NCBI RefSeq assembly: GCF_021391675.1
Contig: NZ_CP090095.1
Coordinates: 4,315,001 to 4,379,000, forward strand
Reading direction: 5' to 3'
From: Neorhizobium galegae
GTDB lineage: Bacteria > Pseudomonadota > Alphaproteobacteria > Rhizobiales > Rhizobiaceae
Length of the DNA stretch: 64,000 nucleotides
In this document: positions 44,927 through 53,066 of the stretch, one piece after another
Position numbering within the stretch: position 1 is the stretch's first letter
Layout of the letters: every line of letters starts with the position of its first letter
The notes under the pieces: generated by a model
Database searches by the model: none
Told to the model about the DNA's origin: nothing
The model's input: only the letters and a program-made list of their open reading frames with translations
Program-made: the position numbers and the translations under genes

Positions 44927-47900
44927 TTACTTCTTCATCTGCTCCTTGAGAGCTGCAAGCTTTGCAAAGGGCGAGTCCGGATCGATCGGCTTTTCCTTGC
45001 GGGGCGGCTTGGCCTCGAAGCGAGCAGGCTGCGGCCCTTTGCCGCGGTCGTTGCGGTCCGGACGCGGACCACCTTCGTGGCGCTCCCCGCGGTTCGGGCG
45101 ATCGCCCCCGCGGTTGTTGGTATTGTTGTTATCTGGCCGGCGGTTGTTGTCGCGGTTCGGCTTGCCGCCGTCCTTGCGTTCGCCACCACGTTCGCCGGCA
45201 GGGCGCGCATCACGCCGCTCGCCACCGTCGCGACGCTCATCACGACGGCCCTGGGCCGGCTGGCCGGCTTCGCCACCGGCATTGTTGCGCTGGCCGCCAT
45301 GGCCACGACGATCGCCATGCTGAGGCCGTCCGCCGCGCTGGTTGTTTTCACGACCGCCGCCCGGACGCCACAGCAGGACCGGCTTCGGCTCTCCAGCCTC
45401 GGCAGCCTTTGCCTCGTCGGTGACGTCTCCAGCCGCAGCCTGCTCGGCGGGAGCTTCTTCCGAAGCAACCGGGTCTGCAGTCGCCGTCTCAGCCGGTGCA
45501 GCATCAGCCACGGCCTCGGCGGGAGCTGCTTCCGTCGCAGTCTCGGCCGGAGCGGTTTCCGTTGCAGTCTCGACCGGAGCGTCACTCGCATCGGCGTCAT
45601 CTGTCTCGGAGACTTCCGGTGCATCTCCTGCCGAGGCTGGAGCAGCCGCAGCGTTCACGGGACTTGCATCGTGGCCTGCCAGGAATGCCTGCGCCTCTTC
45701 CGCCTTCACGGCGTCGGCACGATATCCGAGGCCCTTGAGGATTTCTTCCATATCGTCCGGCGTCGCGCCGAGAATGGAGAGCATCGCGGTCGTGGCCGTG
45801 AAGCGGCGGCCGTCATATGCCCCTTCCGGACGCGGCGTCGAGCCCGGCTTCCACTGCAGAAGCGGACGGATGAGATCGGCAAGTCGCTCCAGGATGTCGA
45901 TCCGCACGGCACGCTTGCCGAGGAAGCGGAAACCCGCAAGCTTGTAGAACATCCGTTCGAACGTCGGATCGGCGACCACCGAAGTGCGTCCTGCGGCAAG
46001 CGCCGGGATGAGATCGCCGTAACCGGGCTTGTCGAGGCCGTCGTTCTTCAGCGCCCAGAGGAGCGTGATGAGTTCAGCCGGCGCCGGCTTCAGAAGCATC
46101 GGCATGAAGACGTGATAGGCGCCGAAACGGATGCCGTAGCGACGCATCGAGGCGCGCGCATCCTGATCGAGCGACTTCACGTCGTCCGCGACGTCGCGCC
46201 TGAACAGCACGCCGAGACTTTCGACGAGCTGGAAGGCGAGGCCCTTGGCGAGGCCCTGCAGGTCTTCGGCGCGCGACAGATCGTCGAGCGGCTTCAGAAC
46301 CGTGGCGATGTGATGGTTGACGAAGCGCTCGAGGCGGGCGAGCACATGTTCGCGCGCATTGCCGGTCAGCTGCTCGTCGGAGAGCAGGATGACGCGCGGC
46401 CGCATGACATGCTCGGTCGGCGCAAGACGGGCGATGGGCTCGCCGAGCCAGCGAACGGACCCGTCGGAGCCGACCGCCAGATCGCTATTGCCGGAGGCAT
46501 AAAGCCTCGCGGCCCGCGCCTCGAATTCGAGCGCCAGCGCTTTCTGAGCGGCACCCTGCACCGCCTTGGCGTCGGGTCCCTCGGTTCCCGAAACGGGCGT
46601 GAACCGGAAACCGGCCAATTGCCCGACGTGATGTCCCTCTACAAAGACATCGCCATTCACACTGATTTCAGCTTCCAGCATCGCATTCTCTCTCAGGCGC
46701 TTCATGAGCACAGATGTCCTGCGATCAACAAAGCGTTTCGTCAACCTTTCATGTAGCGCGTCCGATAACCTATCCTCTATTTCCCGTGTCTTTTCTTGCC
46801 AGTGTGTCGGATCGGCAAGCCAACCAGGGCGATTAGAGACGTAGGTCCATGTCCGGATCTGCGCTATGCGGGCCGATAATGTGTCGATTTCACCATCGGT
46901 GCGGTCGGCGCGGCGGACCTGTTCCGCCATGAATTCTTCATTCACCGTCCCGAAGCGTACAAGATCGGAAAAAAGAGTCGAAATAAGGTCGGCGTGCTGT
47001 GCCGGCGCAATTCGCCGATAGTCCGGCAGGGCACAGGCCTCCCAGAGCTTCTCGACCCGCTGTGGCGTCGTCGCAACGTCCTTGATTTCGGGATAACGCG
47101 AAAGATAATCAAAGGCTTGGCTGTCGGTCGCGGGAAGCGCCCTTGTCAATCCTTGCAGCGTCGGCGACGCGTCCAGGCTTTCCCGCAGAGCCTTGAGCGA
47201 CGAAAAATCGAGGTTCTTCGACCGCCATTGCAGCACTTTGACATGATCGAAGTGGTGGCTTTCGATTCGCTCGACCAATTCGTCCTCGAAAGGCGCGACC
47301 TGCCCGGTAACGCCGAACGTCCCGTCCCTCACATGCCGCCCGGCGCGGCCGGCGATCTGCGCCAGTTCTGCCGGATTGAGGCTGCGGAATTGATAACCGT
47401 CGAATTTCCGGTCCTGGGCGAATGCCACGTGATCGACATCGAGATTGAGTCCCATGCCGATCGCATCGGTCGCAACGAGATATTCGACGTCGCCGGACTG
47501 GTAGAGGCCGACCTGCGCATTGCGGGTACGTGGGCTGAGTGCGCCCAGCACCACCGCCGCGCCGCCGCGCTGGCGGCGAATAAGCTCGGCGATCGCATAG
47601 ACCTCGTCGGCTGAAAACGCCACGATCGCAGAACGCTGCGGCAGGCGGGTGATCTTTTTCTGGCCCGCATAAAAGAGCTGCGAGAGGCGCGGCCGCTCGA
47701 CGATGGTTATTCCCGGCAGAAGCCGCTCGAGGATCGGCCGCATGGTTGCCGCACCCAGGAGCAGCGTTTCGTCGCGCCCGCGCAAATGCAGGATGCGGTC
47801 GGTAAAGATATGGCCGCGCTCGAGATCCCCCGCGAGCTGCACCTCGTCGATCGCGACGAACGAGGCTTTCGTCTCGCGTGGCATGGCCTCGACGGTGCAG

Positions 47901-48130
47901 ACGGAAAAGCGGGCGTTCGGCGGGGTGATCTTTTCCTCGCCGGTGACGAGCGCCACCTGCGAAGCACCGACCTTCTCAACAAGGCGCGTATAGACCTCGC
48001 GCGCCAGCAGCCGGAGCGGCAGGCCGATCACGCCGGTGCCATGCGCCACCATGCGCTCGATGGCATAATGGGTCTTGCCGGTATTGGTGGGTCCGAGGAC
48101 GGCGGTGACGCCGCGCCCGCTGAGCATCAT
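44927..48130 (-). CDS. SUV3-like RNA/DNA helicase with basic tail
   Basis: A protein of about 1067 residues. The N-terminal helicase has Walker A GPTNTGKTHYAIERM, DEAD-type IDEVQLAGDLERG, motif V ATDAIGMGLNLDVDHVAF and motif VI QIAGRAGRH, which place it with SUV3, the mitochondrial degradosome helicase, and its alphaproteobacterial kin. From about residue 860 an alanine/glutamate-rich stretch follows, then a glycine/arginine/asparagine-rich tail of about 120 residues with RGG-like repeats. The start is uncertain: ATG pairs at 48130 and 48127 begin the conserved part but have no clear ribosome site; the frame is open for 55 more codons upstream. It is followed by the S4 gene. Confidence 0.88.
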   Translation of the reverse strand: MMLSGRGVTAVLGPTNTGKTHYAIERMVAHGTGVIGLPLRLLAREVYTRLVEKVGASQVALVTGEEKITPPNARFSVCTVEAMPRETKASFVAIDEVQLAGDLERGHIFTDRILHLRGRDETLLLGAATMRPILERLLPGITIVERPRLSQLFYAGQKKITRLPQRSAIVAFSADEVYAIAELIRRQRGGAAVVLGALSPRTRNAQVGLYQSGDVEYLVATDAIGMGLNLDVDHVAFAQDRKFDGYQFRSLNPAELAQIAGRAGRHVRDGTFGVTGQVAPFEDELVERIESHHFDHVKVLQWRSKNLDFSSLKALRESLDASPTLQGLTRALPATDSQAFDYLSRYPEIKDVATTPQRVEKLWEACALPDYRRIAPAQHADLISTLFSDLVRFGTVNEEFMAEQVRRADRTDGEIDTLSARIAQIRTWTYVSNRPGWLADPTHWQEKTREIEDRLSDALHERLTKRFVDRRTSVLMKRLRENAMLEAEISVNGDVFVEGHHVGQLAGFRFTPVSGTEGPDAKAVQGAAQKALALEFEARAARLYASGNSDLAVGSDGSVRWLGEPIARLAPTEHVMRPRVILLSDEQLTGNAREHVLARLERFVNHHIATVLKPLDDLSRAEDLQGLAKGLAFQLVESLGVLFRRDVADDVKSLDQDARASMRRYGIRFGAYHVFMPMLLKPAPAELITLLWALKNDGLDKPGYGDLIPALAAGRTSVVADPTFERMFYKLAGFRFLGKRAVRIDILERLADLIRPLLQWKPGSTPRPEGAYDGRRFTATTAMLSILGATPDDMEEILKGLGYRADAVKAEEAQAFLAGHDASPVNAAAAPASAGDAPEVSETDDADASDAPVETATETAPAETATEAAPAEAVADAAPAETATADPVASEEAPAEQAAAGDVTDEAKAAEAGEPKPVLLWRPGGGRENNQRGGRPQHGDRRGHGGQRNNAGGEAGQPAQGRRDERRDGGERRDARPAGERGGERKDGGKPNRDNNRRPDNNNTNNRGGDRPNRGERHEGGPRPDRNDRGKGPQPARFEAKPPRKEKPIDPDSPFAKLAALKEQMKK

Positions 48131-48335
48131 GGGCTGGAAATTCAAAGCCTGGTTCCGCGCATCACATACGGCTTGGGTCTCGCGCCTGCGCCCAAAAACC
48201 AAAAGCCACGCAACACATGGCGATCTAGGCCGGCAAACGCAAGCCTGAAGAATAGTTTTGCGGCCGAAGAGTGATCGCTGAAGGCAGCCCATCAACGCTC
48301 GGCGATTCGAATTTTAAACGTAAAGGAACAGACGC

Positions 48336-48395
48336 GAACGAATCGGAGACGAATCGCAGACTCAAGACGATTCAGCTTTTGTTCACCGCTATATG
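48336..48395. repeat. Copy A of a 60-bp tandem-GANTC element
   Basis: Begins GAACGAATCGGAGACGAATC and ends TTTTGTTCACCGCTATATG. Two GAATC sites 11-12 bases apart open it and a third GANTC (GATTC) lies in the middle. It shares the start and the end with the copies at 48595 and 49413, and the middle is variable. Confidence 0.7.
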
Positions 48396-48594
48396 TTGAT
48401 GCGACTCCAGACTTCCCCACGACATCCTGAATCTACATCAAGATTGGGTGCATACAACCGCAGGACTCATCCCAAAGCTGCGCTTTCACGAAGAATCGGA
48501 AGAGTCAATCCATTGATATGGTTAATGTTTCATCAATCCATTTAGGCTGCTCCACCCTCGTTTGAGCACGGAATTAAGATTCAGGCCAAAGGCG

Positions 48595-48655
48595 GAACGA
48601 ATCGCCGACGAATCACAGACATCCATGTCTTCGCTATTTGTTCTCACAAGATATG
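48595..48655. repeat. Copy B of the 60-bp tandem-GANTC element
   Basis: Begins GAACGAATCGCCGACGAATC, ends TTTGTTCTCACAAGATATG, and is preceded by GGCCAAAGGCG, which copy C also has in near-identical form. It lies 190 bases upstream of the EcfG promoter of the DUF3309 gene. Confidence 0.75.
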
Positions 48656-48785
48656 GTAGGTGCCATCAGGAGAGAACCGCAAGAAAATCGTCGCGGTAAA
48701 GACCTCGGAAGCAAATCGTTCAGCTGCCATTAACATTGGCTAACGCACTTTAACCACACGTGAGAGCACACGCTTGCAAGCCGAT

Positions 48786-48810
48786 GGAACAAAAATCGCG
48801 GCGCTACGTT
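48786..48810 (+). promoter_or_regulatory. Candidate sigma-EcfG promoter of the DUF3309 gene
   Basis: GGAAC (48786-48790), 16 bases, then CGTT (48807-48810), an exact match to the general-stress promoter consensus. It ends 45 bases before the ATG of the DUF3309 gene. Confidence 0.8.
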
Positions 48811-48855
48811 TCCTCGCCAAATCCATACCGGATTGTCTAGCGGAGTAGAAAAATC

Positions 48856-49011
48856 ATGCTCGGAACCGTGTTGCTCGTCATCCTCATTCTGCTACTCATT
48901 GGCGCCTTGCCGAATTGGGGCTATAGCCGAGGCTGGGGCTATGGTCCGTCGGGCGGATTGGGCCTTGTCGTGCTTATTATCATTATCCTGCTGCTGATGG
49001 GCAGGATTTAA
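48856..49011 (+). CDS. DUF3309-type membrane microprotein
   Basis: A 51-residue protein too short for many gene finders. It has two hydrophobic segments, MLGTVLLVILILLLIGALP and GLVVLIIIILLLMGRI, joined by a glycine/tryptophan/tyrosine-rich turn (NWGYSRGWGYGPSGG). This is the pattern of the DUF3309 family, small membrane proteins of unknown function that are common in alphaproteobacteria. GGAG lies ten bases before the ATG at 48856. An exact EcfG promoter precedes it, so stress induction is likely, and the glycine-zipper lipoprotein gene follows after 41 bases in what may be one operon. Confidence 0.85.
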   Translation: MLGTVLLVILILLLIGALPNWGYSRGWGYGPSGGLGLVVLIIIILLLMGRI

Positions 49012-49052
49012 AAGCGGCGTAGCCGTGTGTACCAAAGGGAAGGGAAACTAAC

Positions 49053-49310
49053 ATGATGAAGAAGATTCTGATTGCGGGCTGCATGATCGGCACGCTCGCC
49101 TCCTGTACTGCAACTGAACGCGGCACCGCAATCGGCGCCGGCACGGGTGCCGTTATCGGCGGCGCCGTGACGAACAGCTGGGGTGGCGCGGCAGTTGGCG
49201 CAGTTGCAGGCGGCCTGGTCGGCGCTGCGATCGGCCAGTCCTCGGAACGCCGCGGCTACTGCATCTATCGCGACCGTTACGGCCGTCGTTACGAGGCCCG
49301 TTGCCGCTAA
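49053..49310 (+). CDS. Glycine-zipper lipoprotein, small
   Basis: An 85-residue exported protein. The signal peptide ends in a lipobox LASC, giving a lipid-anchored protein. The mature part is a glycine zipper (GTAIGAGTGAVIGGAVTNS... GAVAGGLVGAAIG) that would form a tight helical hairpin in or on the membrane, followed by a cysteine- and arginine-rich end (YCIYRDRYGRRYEARCR). Small glycine-zipper proteins of this type are often stress-induced and attached to the outer membrane. It probably shares the EcfG promoter of the DUF3309 gene. The ATG could be 49053 or the next codon. Confidence 0.85.
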   Translation: MMKKILIAGCMIGTLASCTATERGTAIGAGTGAVIGGAVTNSWGGAAVGAVAGGLVGAAIGQSSERRGYCIYRDRYGRRYEARCR

Positions 49311-49337
49311 TCGCGAGCAACAATCCAGTCCCTCAGG

Positions 49338-49372
49338 ACCGGCGCCCGAGCAATCGGCGCCGGTTTTGTTTT
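49338..49372 (+). terminator. Rho-independent terminator of the glycine-zipper gene
   Basis: ACCGGCGCC (49338-49346) pairs perfectly with GGCGCCGGT (49356-49364), then TTTGTTTT. It lies 28 bases after the stop. Confidence 0.9.
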
Positions 49373-49412
49373 GCCCTGAGAGACCGCCGGCATTAACACT
49401 TGGCCAAAGCCG

Positions 49413-49472
49413 GAACGAATCGCCGACGAATCGGCGACATCACCCGTTTCGCGGTTTGTTCACCGCAATATG
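49413..49472. repeat. Copy C of the 60-bp tandem-GANTC element
   Basis: Begins GAACGAATCGCCGACGAATC (identical to copy B for 20 bases) and ends GTTTGTTCACCGCAATATG (nearly identical to copy A). Preceded by GGCCAAAGCCG. It lies between the glycine-zipper terminator and the phbB 3' end. A TTAACCAT half-box for CtrA follows at about 49491. Confidence 0.75.
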
Positions 49473-49509
49473 TCGTGTTAAAACAATTTGTTAACCATAG
49501 AGACCGACC

Positions 49510-49537
49510 GTTTCGGCGCACCACCATGCGCCGAAAC
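49510..49537 (-). terminator. Hairpin after phbB
   Basis: GTTTCGGCGCA (49510-49520) and TGCGCCGAAAC (49527-49537) pair perfectly around CCACCA, 25 bases past the phbB stop. The T-tract on the minus strand is weak, so it may be a stabilising stem rather than a full terminator. Confidence 0.5.
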
Positions 49538-49561
49538 CCGCTCAAAGGTTAATGGCGGAGA

Positions 49562-50290
49562 TCAGCTCGCGAAGAACTGGCCGCCATTCGCCGTCAGCGT
49601 CGAACCGGTGATGAAGCCGGCATCGTCGGAGGCGAGGAATACGACGCAACGGGCAATCTCTTCCGGTTCGCCGAGGCGCCCGACCGGGATCAGCGGAAGA
49701 ATCCGCTCGTTCAGCACCTTCTCCGGCACCGCCCGCACCATTTCGGTGGCGATGTAGCCGGGGCAGATGGCGTTGACGGTGATGTTCTTTGCAGCGCCTT
49801 CCTGGGCCAGCGCCTTGGTAAAGCCGAGATCGCCGGCCTTGGCTGCCGAATAATTCACCTGGCCCATCTGGCCCTTCTGGCCGTTGATCGACGAGATGTT
49901 GACGACCCGGCCGAATTCGCGCTCGCGCATGCCGTTCCAGATCGGATGTGTCATGTTGAAGAGGCCGGTCAGGTTGGTGCCGACCACCTCGTTCCACTGT
50001 TCAGGCGTCATCTTGTGGAACATGCCGTCACGGGTGATGCCCGCATTGTTGACGAGCACCTCGATCGGGCCGAGCTCTGCCTCCACTTTTGCTATTCCGT
50101 CGACGCAGGCCTGATAGCTGGAGACATCCCACTTGAAGACCGGAATCCCGGTCTCGTCGTGGAAGGCTTTCGCCTTTTCCTCATTGCCCGCAAAATTTGC
50201 CGCGACACGATAACCTGCCGCCTTCAACGCGACGGAGATGGCTGCCCCGATCCCACGCGTTCCTCCCGAAACCAATGCAACCCTGCTCAT
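49562..50290 (-). CDS. phbB: Acetoacetyl-CoA reductase
   Basis: A 242-residue NADPH-dependent short-chain dehydrogenase of the PhaB type, making (R)-3-hydroxybutyryl-CoA for polyhydroxybutyrate storage. The cofactor motif GGTRGIGAAIS, the NNAG motif (VNNAGITRDG), the catalytic serine in NISSINGQKGQMGQVNY and the YSAAK pair are present. GQKGQMGQVNYSAAKAG is the PhaB signature. It follows phbA on the same strand with a 140-base gap. The C-terminus FITGSTLTANGGQFFAS is complete. Confidence 0.96.
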   Translation of the reverse strand: MSRVALVSGGTRGIGAAISVALKAAGYRVAANFAGNEEKAKAFHDETGIPVFKWDVSSYQACVDGIAKVEAELGPIEVLVNNAGITRDGMFHKMTPEQWNEVVGTNLTGLFNMTHPIWNGMREREFGRVVNISSINGQKGQMGQVNYSAAKAGDLGFTKALAQEGAAKNITVNAICPGYIATEMVRAVPEKVLNERILPLIPVGRLGEPEEIARCVVFLASDDAGFITGSTLTANGGQFFAS

Positions 50291-50430
50291 GCGATCTTCC
50301 CCTCTTCGATTTGATCCGGTCCTTCTGTGTGACTGGATACTTACCTATTTTGACATGCTTTCAGCGAGGAGATAGTCCCGCCGCGAAGTTTTGCAACCTG
50401 GGCGGGATCATCCACAGTCATCCAATGGTA

Positions 50431-51612
50431 TTACATGGCCTCCAGGCACATGGCGACGCCCATGCCGCCGCCGATGCACAGCGTGGCAAGACCCTTCTTG
50501 GCGCCGCGGCGCTTCATCTCGAAGAGGAGCGTGTTGAGGATGCGGGCGCCCGACGCGCCGATCGGATGGCCGATGGCGATCGCGCCACCATTGACGTTGA
50601 CGATCGACGAATCGAAACCGAGATCCTTGACGACGGCACAGGATTGCGCGGCAAAGGCTTCGTTGGCCTCGATGAGATCGAGATCGCCGACCTTCCAGCC
50701 CGCCTTTTCCAGCGCCTTGCGGGAAGCCGGGATCGGGCCGGTGCCCATGATCTGCGGATCGACGCCGGCAGTCGCCCAGGAAACGATGCGAACCATCGGC
50801 GTGATGCCGCGGCGGGCGGCTTCCGCTTCCGTCATCAGCACGGCAGCGGCCGCGCCGTCATTGAGGCCGGACGCATTGCCGGCGGTCACGGTGCCTTCCT
50901 TGTCGAAGGCGGGGCGCAGCTTGGTCATCGAATCGAGCGTCGCGCCGGCGCGGATGTATTCGTCGTTCTCGACGGTCACGTCCCCCTTCCGCGTCTGGAT
51001 GATATAGGGGATGATCTCGTCCTTGAAGCGGCCGGCGTTCTGCGCGGCTTCCGCCTTGTTCTGGGAAGACACGGCGAACTGGTCCTGCTCCTCGCGGGAG
51101 AGCTGCCACTGGCGGGCGATATTCTCCGCGGTGATGCCCATGTGATAGCCGTAGAACGCGTCGGTCAGGCCGTCCTTGACCATCGTGTCGATCATCTTGA
51201 AATCGCCCATCTTCACGCCGCCGCGAAGGTGCGCGCAATGCGGCGCCATGGACATCGATTCCTGGCCGCCGGCAACGATGATCTTGGCGTCGCCGAGCGC
51301 GATCTGCTGCATGCCGAGTGCAACGGCGCGCAGGCCCGAGCCGCAGAGCTGGTTGACGCCCCAGGCGGTGGCTTCCTTCGGCACACCGGCCTTCATGGCC
51401 GCCTGTCGGGCCGGGTTCTGGCCCTCGCCCGCCGGCAGGACCTGACCGAGGATGACCTCGTCCACCTCAGCCGCCTCGACGCCGGCACGTGACAATGCGC
51501 CCTTGATCGCCGCGGCGCCCAGTTCATGCGCCGGAACATTGGCGAAGGCGCCATTGAAGGAGCCGACCGCAGTACGGCCAGCGGCTGCGATCACGATGGA
51601 TGGAGTGGTCAT
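50431..51612 (-). CDS. phbA: Acetyl-CoA acetyltransferase (beta-ketothiolase)
   Basis: A 393-residue thiolase that condenses two acetyl-CoA to acetoacetyl-CoA, the first step of polyhydroxybutyrate synthesis. The nucleophile C90 in [10 protein letters not shown], the [11 protein letters not shown] histidine and the [10 protein letters not shown] cysteine complete the active site. Position, length and neighbours (phbB downstream, phaR divergent) fix the assignment. The ATG at 51612 precedes [19 protein letters not shown]. The 260-base gap to phaR must carry both promoters. Confidence 0.97.
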   Translation of the reverse strand: MTTPSIVIAAAGRTAVGSFNGAFANVPAHELGAAAIKGALSRAGVEAAEVDEVILGQVLPAGEGQNPARQAAMKAGVPKEATAWGVNQLCGSGLRAVALGMQQIALGDAKIIVAGGQESMSMAPHCAHLRGGVKMGDFKMIDTMVKDGLTDAFYGYHMGITAENIARQWQLSREEQDQFAVSSQNKAEAAQNAGRFKDEIIPYIIQTRKGDVTVENDEYIRAGATLDSMTKLRPAFDKEGTVTAGNASGLNDGAAAAVLMTEAEAARRGITPMVRIVSWATAGVDPQIMGTGPIPASRKALEKAGWKVGDLDLIEANEAFAAQSCAVVKDLGFDSSIVNVNGGAIAIGHPIGASGARILNTLLFEMKRRGAKKGLATLCIGGGMGVAMCLEAM

Positions 51613-51737
51613 GGACGTTTCCTCTTATTAGATATTTATACACGAGACTGGCAAAGCTTGGGCCGAGAGTCAAACGCCAGTCGGATGCCGGGGCGCAGCC
51701 GCCGGATCTCTCCAAAATGCCCGTTAGATTTCACGGG

Positions 51738-51753
51738 TTTGCTGCGCAACAAA
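51738..51753. promoter_or_regulatory. Imperfect palindrome in the phbA/phaR divergent region
   Basis: TTTGCTGCGCAACAAA is symmetrical around TGCGCA with one mismatch per arm. It lies midway between the two gene starts. PhaR regulators bind TGC-containing repeats (such as CTGC-GCAG), so this could be an autoregulatory site; the match is loose. Confidence 0.35.
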
Positions 51754-51872
51754 GCAGTCGCCGCGCCGCACAAATCGATTGTAAGTCCTCGTCATTTAGG
51801 CTTACATTCCTGTCGGGAGAAGAATGCCAATCGATAATGACCAAACCATATTGACGGGAGCAGGAGGCAATC

Positions 51873-52448
51873 ATGGCAAAGACCGAAGGCGAAATCATAA
51901 TCAAGAAATATGCCAACAGGCGCCTCTACAACACGGGCACCAGCACCTATGTGACGCTGGAAGACCTGGCGAAGATGGTGAAGAAGGGCGAGGACTTCAC
52001 CGTTCAGGACGCCAAGAGCGGTGACGACATCACCCATTCGGTCCTGACCCAGATCATCTTCGAGCAGGAATCGAAGACCGGCAACACGCTGCTGCCGATT
52101 TCCTTCCTGCGGCAGCTGATTTCCTACTACGGCGACCAGATGCAGATGGTGGTTCCGACCTTCCTCGAACACTCGATGAAGGCCTTCACCGACCAGCAGG
52201 TTCAGATGCGCGAACAGATGACGCGCGCCTTCGGCGATACGCCGCTCAGCAAGAACCTGCAGATGCCGATCCAGATGATGGAAGAGCATGTACGCCGCAA
52301 CACGGACATGTTCCGCCAGGCCATGCAGATGTTCTCGCCGTTTACGGGACAGCCCCAGGCGCCTGCCGCCAAGAAGACCGACGCCAAGGATATCGACGAG
52401 TTGAAGGAACAGCTCCGCAACCTGCAGAGCCGCCTCGATAATCTCTAA
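51873..52448 (+). CDS. phaR: Polyhydroxyalkanoate synthesis repressor PhaR
   Basis: A 191-residue PhaR (also AniA in rhizobia), a regulator that binds DNA and PHA granules and adjusts carbon storage. The N-terminal PHB/PHA accumulation domain is highly conserved: IIIKKYANRRLYNTGTSTYVTLEDL, quoted in outline, near residues 8-32. A second conserved segment is LLPISFLRQLISYYGDQMQ. The C-terminal third is glutamine-, methionine- and lysine-rich with a final coiled-coil helix. GGAGG lies close before the ATG at 51873. It diverges from phbA. An IS630 copy begins 15 bases past its stop. Confidence 0.96.
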   Translation: MAKTEGEIIIKKYANRRLYNTGTSTYVTLEDLAKMVKKGEDFTVQDAKSGDDITHSVLTQIIFEQESKTGNTLLPISFLRQLISYYGDQMQMVVPTFLEHSMKAFTDQQVQMREQMTRAFGDTPLSKNLQMPIQMMEEHVRRNTDMFRQAMQMFSPFTGQPQAPAAKKTDAKDIDELKEQLRNLQSRLDNL

Positions 52449-52478
52449 GACCTGAAGGGCGCCTAAAGCGTGTCGCGT

Positions 52479-53066
52479 TTAATCTGCCTCGTATCCTGCG
52501 GCTTTGAAGTAGTTTCTGCATTCTGTGACGGAGAAGAGATTGCAGATTTCGCCGAGGGCTTGCGTGATGGCATCGAAGCTGCGGGCAGCCCGCTTTCGCA
52601 GCAGCGTCTTGAGTTTTGAGAAGGCCATCTCTATGGGATTGAGGTCGGGACTATAGGGCGGCAGAAACAGCAGCCAGGCTCCCTTTGCCCTGACCAGTTC
52701 TTCGGCCCGTTCGCTCTTATGAAAGGCGACATTGTCGAGAATGACGACGTCTCCAGGCGACAGGTTCGGCGCGAGTTGGGTCTCTATCCACGCCTCGAAG
52801 ATGCGGGCGTTCATCGGCCTGTCAACGATCCAGGGGGCAACCATGCCATGGGATCGCAGCCCGGCGATGAAGGTTTGGGATTTCCACGAACCGAAGGGTG
52901 AATGCGTTCGATAGCGCTGCCCTCGCGCAGACCATCCCGACCGCTTCGTCAGCTTTGTGTTCGTCGATGTCTCGTCGATAAAAACCAGCCGGGCCAATCC
53001 TTTGTTGAAGAAAGGCTTGCGCCGTGCGGTCCACAGTTCACGCGCCCGCGCGATCTCCGGGCGCAA
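52479..53066 (-). CDS. IS630 transposase, DDE catalytic part (frame 2)
   Basis: The open frame encodes at least 195 residues of the DDE catalytic domain. The acidic triad is present: D in VFIDETSTN, D in VVILDNVAFHKS and E in YSPDLNPIEMAFSKLK. The reading frame is open upstream from the listed TTG (53066) to a TAA at the A-run near 53095, and in-frame residues SLQAAEQL join smoothly to the helix-turn-helix frame. It is therefore made as a fusion by frameshifting, or the copy is frame-broken. The terminal residues (CRNYFKAAGYEAD) are complete. Confidence 0.9.
   Translation of the reverse strand: MRPEIARARELWTARRKPFFNKGLARLVFIDETSTNTKLTKRSGWSARGQRYRTHSPFGSWKSQTFIAGLRSHGMVAPWIVDRPMNARIFEAWIETQLAPNLSPGDVVILDNVAFHKSERAEELVRAKGAWLLFLPPYSPDLNPIEMAFSKLKTLLRKRAARSFDAITQALGEICNLFSVTECRNYFKAAGYEAD

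Larger units (their letters stand above)
48131..48785. other. Long non-coding stretch upstream of the helicase
   Basis: About 650 bases with no supportable gene. AT content is well above that of the genes on both sides. It contains two of three copies of a roughly 60-bp repeat (48336-48395 and 48595-48655), many GANTC sites, and several TTAA-containing boxes near 48720-48770. A promoter for the helicase must be here on the minus strand. No tRNA, riboswitch or known small RNA was recognised. Confidence 0.4.

Noticed and set aside
48131..48295. N-terminal extension of 55 residues on the helicase
   Set aside because: The frame is open, but the residues have no family similarity; conserved sequence starts at the ATG pair near 48130.
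48720..48770. Full CtrA boxes near TTAAC strings upstream of the DUF3309 gene
   Set aside because: Several TTAA/TAAC strings occur, but none has the TTAA-N7-TTAA spacing.
49412..49445. EcfG promoter inside copies B and C of the 60-bp element
   Set aside because: GGAAC is present, but no GTT follows at 16-17 bases, so the -10 part of the consensus is missing.
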